NCBI GenBank assembly: GCA_036346395.1
Contig: CM070599.1
Coordinates: forward strand, 5,819,232-5,883,231
Direction of reading: 5' to 3'
Length of the DNA stretch: 64,000 nt
Origin: Hsuehochloa calcarea
Taxonomy: Eukaryota > Streptophyta > Magnoliopsida > Poales > Poaceae
Made by a program: the position numbers and the translations under genes. Shown here in pieces: positions 24,447-35,172 of this stretch. Below the pieces are notes generated by a model. That model saw nothing but the letters and a program-made list of their open reading frames with translations, did no database searches and had not been told where the DNA came from. The number at the start of each line of letters is the position of its first letter. The first letter of the stretch is position 1.

Positions 24447-24843
24447 TGATGAATAAGTCCCTGTACTATGGTCTTTGTGGGGTAGGCTTGTACAAAGCGA
24501 GACTTTAGGATTCGACATCTTGTTATCGAACTTTAGATTCGATCATCTTGGTGTCATAAGATTCGATCTTATTTGTCGACTTTAAGGACAACATCTTGAT
24601 CATCATAGGACAATCTTTCGATCGAACTTTAAGGACATGACATCTTCGACCGTCTCAGACATCTTAAACGATCTTAGCATATGCTTGGTGGTTGGCGACT
24701 TATAATATGTATCCCCAACCCTCGAGTTGGCATGGCATTGTGTTAGAAATAAACAAAGAAAAATTGCCTCATCTCCAAGTGTCATCCTCTCCATGAGAGT
24801 AAGGATCTTGCTAACACCAACAACAAGAGTCCAATGAGTAACA
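24447..24843 (+). repeat. 5' LTR of copia 2
   Basis: Starts TGATGAATAAG, whose first six bases are two stop codons in the host reading frame. The middle contains degenerate repeats of a ttaaggacaaagatcttgat word. It ends GAGTAACA before the primer site. Confidence 0.92.
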
Positions 24844-25439
24844 AGTGGTATCGAGCCTTACTATCCTCGTAGCTTGAGCATCTCTTGCTCATCTCGGTCT
24901 CGGCCTCGCGGCGGCCCGGCCGTGCGGCCGAAGCTCCTACCGTCCGCTCCTCCTCTCGGAGGCGGGCGGCGGCTTCGTCGAAGCAACCCTCTCTCCACGC
25001 AATGCCCCGATGGCGCGCCATGTCCGCAGGCGATCTCGGCCTTCGGTCGCCTCGAGCACTCGGCGTCGTGACGGCCGAGCTTCGCCGCAGCGCAAGCAGC
25101 CTTGAAGCGGCGGCAGAGACACGCAGCGGCGAAAAGGCGTCAAAGTCGGCGGCGGCGGAGCGGGCGGCAGCGGAGAGCGAGGTGGAAGCGGCGGCGGCAG
25201 ATGCAGCGTCGCGGCGGCAGCGAGGTCAAGGTTTTGCGCGGCAAAGCATAAAGCAGCTCCATCTCTGCGATGCAGCGCCGACGCGACCTTGAGCGGCTGA
25301 AAGGGAAGCGGCCAGCGAGGGCGGCGCGCGATGGCGATTCGCCGACGCCCATGGCCGCGGCAGCGGCCAGACGGCGCGGACGCGCGGTGGCGCCTCTGGA
25401 GGCGCGCCGCGGCGGCGGCGTCGGGTCGACGGAGAGCAC

Positions 25440-26390
25440 GGCCTTCACAGTAACGCGCTCTCTCCCGATGCAGTGCCGTGGTCACCACGGTACCAGTGTC
25501 GTCGAGGGCGTCGGCCCCCGGCGGGTGGCCTACCCTCACCAAGACCAACTATGTCGAGTGGGCTGCGGTGATGAGGTAAAACTCGGTGCGGCATATGTGG
25601 GATGCGTCCGATGCGGCGGCGTCGACTCGACCAGGGATCGGCGGCGGCTGGATGCTCTCATCACTGCGATCCGCCCGAGATGCGATTCGCTACCAACAAG
25701 CGGATCGCCAAAGAGGCTTGGGGCGCCATCGCCGCGGCACGCATCGGCGGCGGCCGCGCCGCAAGTCTACATTGCGAGCGCCGCGCGGAGTGGGAGCACT
25801 TGGCCTTCAAGCCAGGTGAGGACGTGGATGACTTTGTTCTCCGTCTCAACACTCTGTTGCAGAAGCTGGTGCAGTTCGGCGACGACACCTATGGCGAGGA
25901 GAGAGCTGTGGAAAAGCTCTTCCGCTGCGTCCCCGAGAAGTACAAGCAGACGGCCGCTCGATCGAGTCTCTGCTGGACCTCTCCACGATGACGATCGAGG
26001 AGGCGTTGGGTCGCCTCAAGGTTGTTGACAGCGATGAGCCACAGCGCCTCTCGGGACCCGTCTCCATTGGCGGGAAGCTCCTCCTCACTCGGGAACAGTG
26101 GGTCGCCGGCCAAGGTGACAGGAAGAAGGGGGAGCCTTCTTCCACGACAGGCGGCCGCAAGCATGGCAAGCGCGGCAAGCCGCGCAAAGACGCCAAGCAT
26201 GGGCGCGAGGACGTCCGAGGGTAATGATCGTGGGCGCCCGGTAGCGGCGCCCGGGCAAGCAAAAGCCGCAAGACGAGGCGACTCTTGCCACAACTGCGGC
26301 AAGCTTGGTCATTGGGCCAGGGATTGTCGACAGCCACGACGCGGCCAGGCCCACGTCGCGCAGGCAGGAGGAGGAGCAGCCGGCTCTGTT
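25440..26390 (+). pseudogene. copia 2 gag with CCHC knuckle
   Basis: The start of Gag (LTKTNYVEWAAVMR, near 25535) is followed by frame changes. KLFRCVPEKYKQ lies near 25915. A zinc knuckle CHNCGKLGHWARDC (C-x2-C-x4-H-x4-C) lies near 26288-26330. At least two frameshifts break the frame. Confidence 0.8.
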
Positions 26391-26925
26391 CATTGCTCAT
26401 GCGAGCATCGAACTACCTCCAGCGGCACCGGCCGCAGTGGCTCTCCTCCACCTTGACGAGCCAAAAGCACATGCCCTCCTCGGCTACAGCTCCGGCAACG
26501 ACAAGACTGACGGGTGGTGCCTCGACACCGGCGCCACCCATCACATGACCGGTCGACGGGAGTTCTTCGCCGAGTTTGACTCTAGCGTCCGAGGCTCCGT
26601 CAAGTTTGGGGACGCCTCCGGCGTGGAAATCAAGGGCGTCGGCTCCGTCATCTTCACCACCGTGTCTGGTGAGCACAGGTTGCTCACCGGCGTCTACTAC
26701 ATCCCCGATCTGCGCAACTCCATCATCAGCTTGGGACAGCTGGATGAGAACGGCTCGCGTGTCGAGATCGAGCACGGGGTGCTGCGGATTTGGGATCTTC
26801 GCCGCCGCCTTCTTGCCAAGGTAACCAGAGGCGCAAACCGACTCTACATTCTTCACGTGCCGGTGGCACAACCCCTCTGTCTCGCTGCTCGTCGGGACGA
26901 GGCGCGTGCGATACGAGCGCTTTAG
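26305..26925 (+). pseudogene. copia 2 protease region
   Basis: A 206-codon open frame. WCLDTGATHHMTGRREFF carries the aspartic protease D-T-G triad, followed by GVYYIPDLRNSIISLGQL and the start of the pre-integrase region. It overlaps the end of the gag frame, as expected for a fused polyprotein that has shifted frame. Confidence 0.85.
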
Positions 26926-27700
26926 GCACCTTCACTTCGAGGCCACAGGCGGCTCGGTGCCATGGAAATGGTGCGAGGCTGCCGTGCCTTGACCATGTGG
27001 AGCGATTCTGCGGCGTCTGCGTGTTGACGGCGCGGGCGACTCCCCTTTCCCAAAGGCGAGTTTAGAGCCAAGGAGAGGCTCGAGCTCGTGCGGGACTTGT
27101 GTGGCCGGTGGCGCCGGCCACACCGGAGGACGACGCTACTTCTGTTGCTTGTCGGCGATCTCTCCCGCTACATGTGGGTGATGGTCCTCGGCGGCAAGGG
27201 AGAGGTGCATGACGCCATCGCGCGCACAGCCGCTGCGGGCGAGTGCGGCCGCAGCTGCGCGTCTTTGCGCCTGCACAACGGCGGCGAATTCGGCGGTGAA
27301 TTCACGTCGTCTTTGCCGATGAGGGCATTCGGCGCCACTACTCCGCGCCGTCTGACCGCAGCAGAGCGGTGTCGTCGGCGCGCAACCAGACGGTTGTGGG
27401 GATGGCTCGGGCCCTCCTCAGCGAGAGGGATGCCGTGCCTTACGGGAGAGGCGGTGGTGACGGCCGTCTACATCCTCAACCGCCGCCTACCAAGGCGCTC
27501 GATGGCGGGGCGCGTCGAGGCTTGGCATGGACGCAAGCGGCGGTCTCCCACTTACGGGTCTTGGCTCCCTCGCGTTCGCCAAGGAGCTTGGTTACATCGG
27601 TAAGCTCGGCGGCGAGAGCACTCGGAGTGTTCATCGGCTCACGCGAGGGCTCGAAGGCCTACGCATCCTCGACCTGTCACACGTAGCGTCGCATCTCGCG
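26926..27700 (+). pseudogene. copia 2 integrase, heavily broken
   Basis: Only scattered blocks can be read in changing frames, such as LLLVGDLSRYMWVMVL near 27135-27185 and LHNGGEFGGEF near 27270. The catalytic core cannot be followed in a single frame. Confidence 0.65.
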
Positions 27701-28199
27701 TGGCGTTGTGTTCGACGAAGCGGTGGGCCGTGGGACAAGGCGGTGGGCGGCGGTTCGACCGACTCGGGGACTTTGTTGTCGACTCGTCCATTTCGAGAGG
27801 CGGGAGCTAGCAGCTCGTCTTCATCGAGCTCGTCCACCTCGACACCTTGCTCGCCACCAGCTCCGGCGAGAGCTCCACCACCTTCGGCACCGGCTACGCC
27901 ACGCTCTCCCGCACCGGCTCACCACTCTCCTGCACCAGAGGCCACACCACCGGGATCGGCCCCAATAACCGGTCCACGACGAGCGGCGCCGCGGTGGAGT
28001 TCGCTACTCCGCTGTCTCACGACGAGGACCGCGTCGACGCCTACCACGACAACGAGCCTCTACGCTATCGTACCATGGACAACATCCTCGGCGGCGGCCC
28101 ATCCACGGCGCGCGGACGACTTCGGCGGGCGCACTTGGCGTCGCGGCGACGGCGAGCCTCGTTCGCCGAGGCGGAGGAGACGCGGCATGGCGTGTCGCG

Positions 28200-28967
28200 A
28201 TGAAGCAGGAGATGGACGCCGTCGAGCGGAACCGGACGTGGGAGCTGGCGGATCTTCCTGCCGGTCACCGAGCGATCACCCTTAAGTGGGTGTTCAAGCT
28301 GAAGCGGGATGAAGCCGGCGCCATCATCAAGCACAAGGCTCGCTTGGTGGCACGAGGTTTCATGCGGCGGAGGGGTCGACCGATGGCGCCGCTTTGTCGC
28401 GCGCATGGAGTCCGTTCGTCTTCTCCTCGCACTTGCGGCCCGGGAGGATTGGCGCGTCCATCACATGGACGTCAAGTCCGCCTTCCTCAACGGCGACTTG
28501 AAGGAGGAGGCCTACGTCCGTCAGCCGCCGGGATTCGTCATCCCCGGCAAGGAGGGCAAGGTTCTCCGCCTGCGCAAGGCCCTCTATGGCTTGCGGCAGG
28601 CACCACGAGCATGGAACGCTAAGCTGGACTCCACCCTCAAGCAAATGGGGTTCCAGCAGAGCGCACACGCAGGTCAGCGGTCTCTGGCGGGGCAAAGCGG
28701 CAACACCTGGCGGTGGGCGTCTACGTCGACGACCTGTTGATCACCGGCTCCAAGGAGGCCGAGGTCGAGGAGTTCAAGGCGGAGATGAAGACCGCCTTCG
28801 AGATGAGCGACTTGGGGCTCCTCTCCTTCTACCTGGGGATCGAGGTCCACCAGGGCGACTCCAGATCTCTCTTGGCGGACCGCCACGCCAAGCGCACCGT
28901 CGAAGTGGCGGGCTCACCGATCGCAACCCGGCCCACACTCCTATGGAGGAGAGGTGGCGAGTCGTGA
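28200..28967 (+). pseudogene. copia 2 reverse transcriptase
   Basis: LKWVFKLKRDEAGAI, HKARLVARGF, HHMDVKSAFLNGDL, YGLRQAPRAWN and VYVDDLLITGSKEAEVEEF are read across three frames. The catalytic YVDD is intact, but frameshifts near 28365 and 28680 break the enzyme. Confidence 0.85.
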
Positions 28968-29099
28968 GAGCACGGCGGAGGAGGTGGGCGCGACGCAAGA
29001 CGGCGGCGCATCGTGGGCGACCTTCGCTACCTCGTCCACACGCGTCAGTTTGGCGTTCGCCGTCGGCTCGTCGCCACGGTTCATGCGGCGGACCGACGA

Positions 29100-29605
29100 C
29101 GGAGCATCGGCGAGCCGTGAAGAGGATCCTCCGCTTCGTTGCGGGCACCTCCGACCACGGCTTGCACTACCCGAGGTGTCCGGGCGCGACTTCATCGAAT
29201 GCAATGACGGCGACGACCCACGCGGCGACATCGACACCAAAAAGAGCACAAGCGGATTCTCTTCTTCCTCGGCAAGTGCCTCGTTAGGTGGCGATCGATC
29301 AAGCGGCGGTGGTGGCCTGTGGTACCAGTGAGGCCGAGTACATAGCGGCTTCCACCGCCGACTCGGCGCTCTGCTCGCTCGGCGCTTGGTGATCTCCTCG
29401 GCGAGACACCGGTGGCTCGGGGTGGACAACAAGTCCGCTCGGCTCGCCCAGAACCCGTTTTCCACGAGCGGAGCAAGCATATCCGGGTGAAGTACCACTT
29501 CATCCGAGGTCGTTGGATGAAGGCGACATCAAGGCGAGCTACATCAACACCATCGATCGACTTATGGACACGCTCACCAAGCCTCTTGGGAGGTAAAATT
29601 CCTCG
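29100..29605 (+). pseudogene. copia 2 RNase H remnant
   Basis: Fragments include KRILRFVAGTSDHGLHY, DTKKSTSGFSS and the C-terminal KHIRVKYHFIRG. They lie in three frames directly before the 3' LTR. Confidence 0.75.
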
Positions 29606-29670
29606 AGCTCGTTCTAGGATCGGGATGGTTCAACTCTCCCACAAGACGACGCACAAGACTTAGGGGAGAA

Positions 29671-30066
29671 TGATGAATAAGTCCTGTACTATGGTCTTTG
29701 TGGGGTAGGCTTGCAGCGACTTTAAGGACAAAGATCTTGATCGTCGGCTTTTAGGGACAAAGATCTTGATCATCATAGGACAAAGATCTTGATCACGACT
29801 TTAAGGACAACATCTTGATCATATAGACAACATCTTGATGTCGAACTTTAAGGACAAAGATCTTGACCGTCCTCAGACAAAGATCTTAGACAACATCTTA
29901 GCATATCTTGGTGGTTGGCGGCTTATAATATGTATCCCCAACCCTCGCGCCGGCATGGCATTGTGTTAGAAATAAACAAAGAAAAATTGCCTCATCTCCA
30001 AGTGTCATCCTCTCCATGAGAGTAAGGATCTTGCTAACACCAACAGCAAGAGTCCAGCGAGTAACA
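29671..30066 (+). repeat. 3' LTR of copia 2
   Basis: Matches the 5' LTR from TGATGAATAAG to GAGTAACA. It is richer in intact ggacaaagatcttgatc repeats (about 29723-29890) than the 5' copy, which has lost several. Confidence 0.92.
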
Positions 30067-30071
30067 GCGCC

Positions 30072-30776
30072 AACGAGCCGATACTAGCCGGCAACCATTT
30101 CGCGATGATCTCTGGCACCAGCATGGCAGCGCCGCACGTCGGTGGCGTCGCAGCGCTCGTCAAGCAGCGGCACCCGTCGTGGGGGCCATCTGCTATAGCC
30201 TCCGCGCTGTCGACGACCGCGTGGAGGCACGACAACCGCGGGAGCCCCATCGTGTCGGAGAGCTTCGAGCTTGGCGTGTTGCACCCAGCGACGCCGTTCG
30301 ACTACGGTGCCGGGTTCATCAACCCAGCCAGTGCGCTCGACCCAGGACTCGTCGTCGCGCCTGTGTTCGAGGACTTCATCACCTTCCTCTGCTCGTTGCC
30401 CCAGCTCGGCCCAGACGACGTCCAGGCCGCCACTGGAGCAGCGTGCCAGGCACAGCTAGATTCTCTGGCGGACCTCAACCTGCCGTCCATCATCGTCTCT
30501 GCGCTGCGGGGCTCCGTGTCCGTCCGACGCAGGGTGATGAACGTGGCGAGCAATGCCGAGAGGTACCTCTGCTCCGCGCTTCCGCCGGACGGGGTGGCCG
30601 TCGCCGTGCGGCCGGGGTGGTTCGAGATAGCTCCCGGAGGGACGCAGGAGCTGGTTATCGAGCTCAATGTGACCAGGGCATCAACAGCTTTCAGCTTCGG
30701 TGAGTTGGTTCTTACTGGGAGCTTAGATCACTTGGTGAGGCTGCCTCTGGCCGTACGGCCCCTATCTACCACATGA
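30072..30776 (+). pseudogene. Severed 3' part of the subtilase last exon
   Basis: Open in the host frame from the insertion point to TGA at 30774-30776. It opens with the end of the catalytic domain, including SGTSMAAPHVGGVAALVK with the nucleophile Ser. The C-terminal fibronectin-like region (ends VRPLSTT) follows. It has no promoter or start of its own in the host frame; LTR-driven transcription from 29671 onward is conceivable. Confidence 0.88.
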
Positions 30777-31900
30777 CATAAATACACCCTTTCAAGTGTA
30801 AAATAGAAGGTTTTGATCATGAAAATTTTAAGGTAGGTTATTATCACTGGGATTGGTTGTAGTGAGTATAATCGTCTTCAGATAGACGAATGTCCTGTTG
30901 TCACGCTGAATATCACTGTACCCGTAGATCAAAATCCCCAACTGGAAAGACGAGATATAAAAAAATACAAAGAACTTTTAGCTAAAGAAATTGGATTTTC
31001 GAAACAGTGAGTACTATGGTTAGATTTGAAGTGTTTACAAATATTAGATAGGAAGAATATCGACAGACCTTCTGTTTTACATACAAGTTACAAATAACAG
31101 GGTTAGTAAATTACCGTGAACAAATGCCTAAATGCAACCCTACAATGCGTTTTTTTTTTGGTCTTGAGTATCCCTACAATGCTAGACCGTTCTACTTCTA
31201 ACTGAAAAGAAAGACCAAAGACCGGACTTCATCCAGGTCTCTTGGTGACCGTTGACAAACTCGCACAGATGAAGTCCCTCCTTCTGAAGCATCACAAGTT
31301 TTCCGCCAATAATTGCAGTCCACCGACTACATTCCAAGATATTTTACACATACTGAAACCACCTGTTGAAATGCAAACTATGTTTTCGTTAGGAATTGGG
31401 TATTGATAACATGCACAACAACATGCACAAAATTTGGTAAATAAGGGTTGTTGAGTTTCATGCAATAACCATTTCAACCAAAAGCTTAAGTTGTTGAGGA
31501 AATGACTAGACCCTTCAACTACCATAATTTATAATTTTACCCAGACGCTTTGTATGAGAAGGTTTGTTATTTTCATAAATAATTATATAGTTTGAAACAA
31601 AGTCCTCAACATTGGTTTGGGAAATTTAGTTAGGTAGTTGACAAGTTTGGATTGAGCATGAGCAAATCTATTCAAGCTTCAACAAGAGCTAAGCCATGCC
31701 ATTGTACCATGAATACACTACGTAGATCATTTCGTTTTTCCAGTATAATTCGAATGGGACAAGGGAGGCTTTACTAGGCACATCAGAGATTTGACATGAG
31801 AAACCAAGTGATCCATAATACATAATTAACTATCATAGTAACATTAGCATTTGAAACCCCTGAATAAGCATTAAGAACGCCCTGGATAACCAAAATTGTA
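30777..31900. other. Intergenic, subtilase 3' flank
   Basis: AT-rich sequence with no gene recognised. Small frames on the minus strand around 31292-31525 have no family resemblance. Polyadenylation signals for the subtilase would lie in the first few hundred bases. Confidence 0.4.
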
Positions 31901-32140
31901 CTCCCCCAGTTGTTTTTTATAAGGCGCTGCTACGCATGTCAAGAGTCAAAATTTACAAATTTTGACCAACATTAGTCAAACAATAAATTGTTCAAGTGAC
32001 ATAAAAGTGATACCATTATATTCCTATTAGAAACTACGATTTCGTAGCTATTAACAATATATCATAAACAATTAAAGGTCAAAGTTTAGTTTTAAAGCCT
32101 GACAAGTCAAATGGTGCCTTATATTTTGCAACGGAGGGAC
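31901..32140. mobile_element. Stowaway-type MITE, 240 bp
   Basis: Begins CTCCCCCAGTTG...ATAAGGCGC and ends GCCTTATATTTTGCAACGGAGGGAC, inverted ends about 28 bp long of the CTCCCTCCGT family. It is flanked by TA on both sides (31899-31900 and 32141-32142). These short elements are moved by Tc1/mariner-type transposases; it has no coding capacity. Confidence 0.82.
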
Positions 32141-32294
32141 TATTTTAGAACTGATTCAACATTGGAATTACATGCTCCTTTTTTATAAATAAAAAAATGA
32201 ACTGTATACATAAGCTACAACCACTTCCTCTTCAAATTAGCAGAAGGATATGCCCAAATGTGCATTCCAACAACATTAAGATACACCAATACAA

Positions 32295-32337
32295 CTCCCT
32301 CTGTTCAGGGTTCTTAATACTGTTCCGTAGTCAAACC
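32295..32337 (+). pseudogene. Inverted pseudo-copy of an ARP9 exon, left piece
   Basis: Together with 38110-38136 this reads as a diverged copy, on the opposite strand, of the ARP9 exon at 44143-44188 with its flanks: a ctgttcag acceptor, GGTTCTTAATACTGTTCC, CAAACCAACCAGT, GAGAGAGTTGAG and a gtatgtcg donor. A 3-bp insertion puts TAG in frame and a 7-bp insertion shifts it, so it is not coding. Copia 3 has inserted in the middle, duplicating AAACC. Confidence 0.75.
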
Positions 32338-32467
32338 AGTTAGAAATAGCAACTTATATTTCCAAGAGATTACAGGGCCAATATATATAGACAAAGTACA
32401 TGAGGTAAATATGCAAATAACCCCTCATAACAATAGGGAATAACAAACTATACATATATCTCTAACA
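32338..32467 (-). repeat. 3' LTR of copia 3
   Basis: 130 bp, about a dozen differences by eye from the other LTR at 37975-38104. The polypurine tract (gaatttgaggagggtgg on the minus strand) is directly inside it at 32468-32484. Confidence 0.9.
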
Positions 32468-32482
32468 CCACCCTCCTCAAAT

Positions 32483-33349
32483 TCATGATGGATCAACAAC
32501 ACTGAGTTTGCAGAGATAGAAGCCGTGTTGTGCTCGAGTCTGGGCCTTCGTGAAGAAATCCGCTATCTGAAATTCGGAAGGCACATACTGAAGAGCAATC
32601 ACCTGATCATGCACACAAGACCTCATGAAGAGAGCATCAACACCAATATACTTTGTGAGCTCATGCTTCATAGGGTCACGGGCAATACTGATAGCATCTG
32701 TACTGTCTAACAAGAAAAGAGTCGATGTAGAGACAGAAACACCAAAATCCGCAACTAACCACCGTAGCCAAGTAATCTCTGCTGTCAAAAGAGCCATAGC
32801 TCGCAACTCAACCGCTGCACTCGAACGAGATACTGCAGTCTGTTTCTTCGTCTTCCAGGCAATGCGAGAACCACCAAGAAAAACACAGAAAGTAGAGATA
32901 GACCGGCGATCAGAGGGATCGCTGGCCCAAGTAGCATCCGAATAAGCCTGAAGCTGTAACGAGCCAGTATGCGGAAAGAAAAGACGGCGAGAGATAGTCC
33001 CACAAACGTATCGCAGAACTCGAAGAAGGTGGCTGTAGTGGACCTGAGTGGGAGCAGAGACAAACTGACTCAGAATGTGGACTGGATAAGTGATATCCAG
33101 ACGAGTAATAGCAAGGTAGACAAGGCTCCCAACAAGATGATGACAGCGAGTTGGATCAGAAACAGGCTCGCCATCAGAGGGCCGGAGATGAATATTGAGC
33201 TCCATGGGAGTCTCAACAGTACGCTGATCAGTGAGAGAGGCGTGATCAAGAAGATCCTGGATATACTTCTCTTGCGACATAAAGAAACCATCTGGAATGG
33301 AAGTAACCGCAATCTCAAGGAAGTAACGAAGAGAACCAAGATTCGACAT
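32483..33349 (-). pseudogene. copia 3 reverse transcriptase end and RNase H
   Basis: A 288-codon open frame on the minus strand. SQEKYIQDLL and ETPMELN end the reverse transcriptase; DITYPVHILSQF, YSDATWASDPSDRRSIS, WKTKKQTAVSRSSAAVELRA and IADFFTKAQTRAQHG are RNase H and tail blocks. It ends just inside the polypurine tract. This is the best preserved part of the element. Confidence 0.9.
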
Positions 33350-34037
33350 AAGGAACTGCTCACTCAGACGAGTCTTGACAAAGGGAATGTACTAGGAATC
33401 ATCTCCGGTGATAATCATATCAACATACAGAAGAAGAAGAGTCCGACCACGAGACGAAGTGTGGACAAAGAGCGCAGGATCATGATCACTAGCTGAGAAG
33501 CCAGCAGCAGTGACCACAGAGGAGAAGCGCTCAAACCAAGCATGAGGGGCTCGTCTAAGGCCATAAAGAGAGCGACGAAGACGACAGACCATGCCCTCAG
33601 GAACAGAATACCCAGGTGGCAGATGCATATAGAACTCCTCACGCAACTCGCCATTAAGAAAGGCATTCTTGACATCAAGCTGAAAAAACAGACCAGTGGC
33701 GAACAGACGCCACCGAAAGAAGAGTGCGAACAGTGGTCATGTGGGCCACAGGAGCAAAGGTCTCGTCGTAATCACGACCATACTCCTGCTAGAAGCCACG
33801 AGCAACAAGACACGCCTTATAGCGCTCAAGAGAGCCATCAGAGCGAGTCTTAATCTTACAGACCCACTTACACGTGATGGGATGAGAGTAAGATGGAAAA
33901 GAAACAAGATCCCAAGTACTAGTACACTCAAGGGCAGCAATCTCCTCAGCCATGGCATGCTGCCATTCAGGGTGAGTAACAGCATCGGGAAGAGACAGGC
34001 TCATGGGTAGCTGCACCAGCAAAACCAAAACGGCCAA
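33350..34037 (-). pseudogene. copia 3 reverse transcriptase, N-terminal and middle
   Basis: Frames 33789-34037 (THPEWQHAMAEEIAALE, CKWVCKIKTRSDGS, LVARGF) and 33392-33646 (MHLPPGYSVPEGMVCRL, YGLRRAPHAWFERF) hold the domain. The catalytic box reads YVDM: one Asp codon is missing from YVDDM. Frameshifts separate the pieces. Confidence 0.87.
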
Positions 34038-34492
34038 GAGGTCGAATCAACTGACGATCACGTAGAGCGTAGCGAGGAGATGATCACCCATCAGGGGAAG
34101 ATAGGGCATCAGGAGAAGATGAAACATCAGGGGAAGATGGCTCATCTGGAAGATCCTCAATACGAGATCGACGAGTGTAGAAGAGAGTGAGAGAAGCCTG
34201 AGGTGCCAGGAGACGAAGCAGGCGGCTTCAACGGCGGAGAGGCCTCAAGAGGTATATGTGGAGACTCACTGGGACAAGTGGACGAGGGCAAGACAAAGAT
34301 GGGTGTATTTGGAAAAGTCAAAAAAGACAGGGACTCCACAGAGGAAACCGAAGGAGAGGCAGGACGTGGGTAGAAGGGACGAGATTCGTTAAAAGTCACA
34401 TCCCGAGAAATCCGCATCCGTCGACCAACAGGGTCCCAGCACCAATAGCCCTTGTGCTCGGCACTGTATCCCAGAAAAACACACTCAACAGA

Positions 34493-35110
34493 CTAAGCAG
34501 TCAGTTTGGTGCGTTCTCGAGGTGCGAGGAGAACGTAGCAAACACACCCAAATAGACGAAAGGCAGGGTAGTCTGGATGAAGACCACAGAGACGCTCAAC
34601 AGGGATCTCACCAAGAAGCGTAAGAAGGTCAATGTTGGCGAGATAGGTGGCGGTGGAAACGACCTCGGCCCAAAAGTGAGGTGGAATAGATGCGGCAATC
34701 ATCAGTGTACGAGCCGCCTCAAGGAGGTGACGATGCTTGCGCTCAGCGACACTATTCTGAGCATGAGCACCAGGACAAGAGAACTGAGCGAGAGTACCCT
34801 GCTTAGCAAGAAAGCTGTGCAGGTAATGAGAGATGTACTCGCCAGTAGAGTCAGCACGAAAGACACGAATAGGAGTGGAGAACTGTGTTCGAACCATAGT
34901 GGCAAATTATTTATAGATAGACAAGGCCTCACTACGAGAAGAAATAAAATATATCCAAGTGTGGCGAGAGAAATCATCTATAAATATGATATAACATCGA
35001 TGGCCACCCTTCAAAATGAAGGGAGCCGGACCCCAAAAATCTAAATGAACAAGATCAAAAGGACACTAAGACACCGACTCATTATGAGAATAGAGAAGTT
35101 GAATCTGTTT
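34493..35110 (-). pseudogene. copia 3 integrase
   Basis: IRVFRADSTGEYISHYL, AQNSVAERKHRHLLEAARTL with the catalytic Glu, and HFWAEVVSTATYLAN are read on the minus strand. Upstream pieces continue in other frames to about 35110. Broken by frameshifts. Confidence 0.85.
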
Positions 35111-35172
35111 CCCTAACTTCTCTGACAATCTAAGGGCACGTCTCCTGAGACAAACCCAAGAAGACCACGACG

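Larger units (their letters stand above)
24447..30066 (+). mobile_element. Complete Ty1/copia retrotransposon, 5.6 kb, inside the subtilase gene (copia 2)
   Basis: Target duplication GCGCC at 24442-24446 and 30067-30071. LTRs 24447-24843 and 29671-30066 (397 and 396 bp) begin TGATGAATAAG and end GAGTAACA. Primer site TGGTATCGAGCC starts at 24846, and purine tract TAGGGGAGA lies just before 29671. The internal part is GC-rich and holds gag, protease, integrase, reverse transcriptase and RNase H pieces in copia order, with many frameshifts. It lies in the sense direction of the host gene. Confidence 0.94.
21422..30776 (+). pseudogene. Subtilisin-like serine protease (SBT2 type), last exon split by a retrotransposon
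   Basis: A secreted or vacuolar subtilase by family. Coding segments: 21422-22197, 22645-22740, 22895-22964, 23386-23668, 23768-24105, 24204-24446 and 30072-30776. Joined with one copy of the GCGCC duplication they total 2511 nt, 836 codons plus stop, with no internal stop. M1, or M16 at 21467, precedes a hydrophobic signal segment (FCFLILTFLFVAAA). An I9-type propeptide follows (HHAVNGFAVHTTPSQVEKL). Catalytic residues are Asp176 (VVDTGID), His257 (DADGHG), Asn363 (AAGNRG) and Ser619 (SGTSMAAPH); a PA domain lies before Ser. Intron 2 uses a GC donor (22741). The LTR opens with TGATGA in frame, so translation of this allele would end after residue 602, before the catalytic Ser. The preserved frame suggests the break is recent. 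The SBT2 call rests on propeptide and GVKLMTTYTP-like features. Confidence 0.9.

Noticed and set aside
24885..25548. Long frames on both strands before copia 2 gag
   Set aside because: GC-rich composition keeps several frames open; the only copia-like protein begins near 25535 in a different frame.
31292..31525. Minus-strand 77-codon frame in the subtilase 3' flank
   Set aside because: No family match, no splice context linked to ARP9 or the subtilase.
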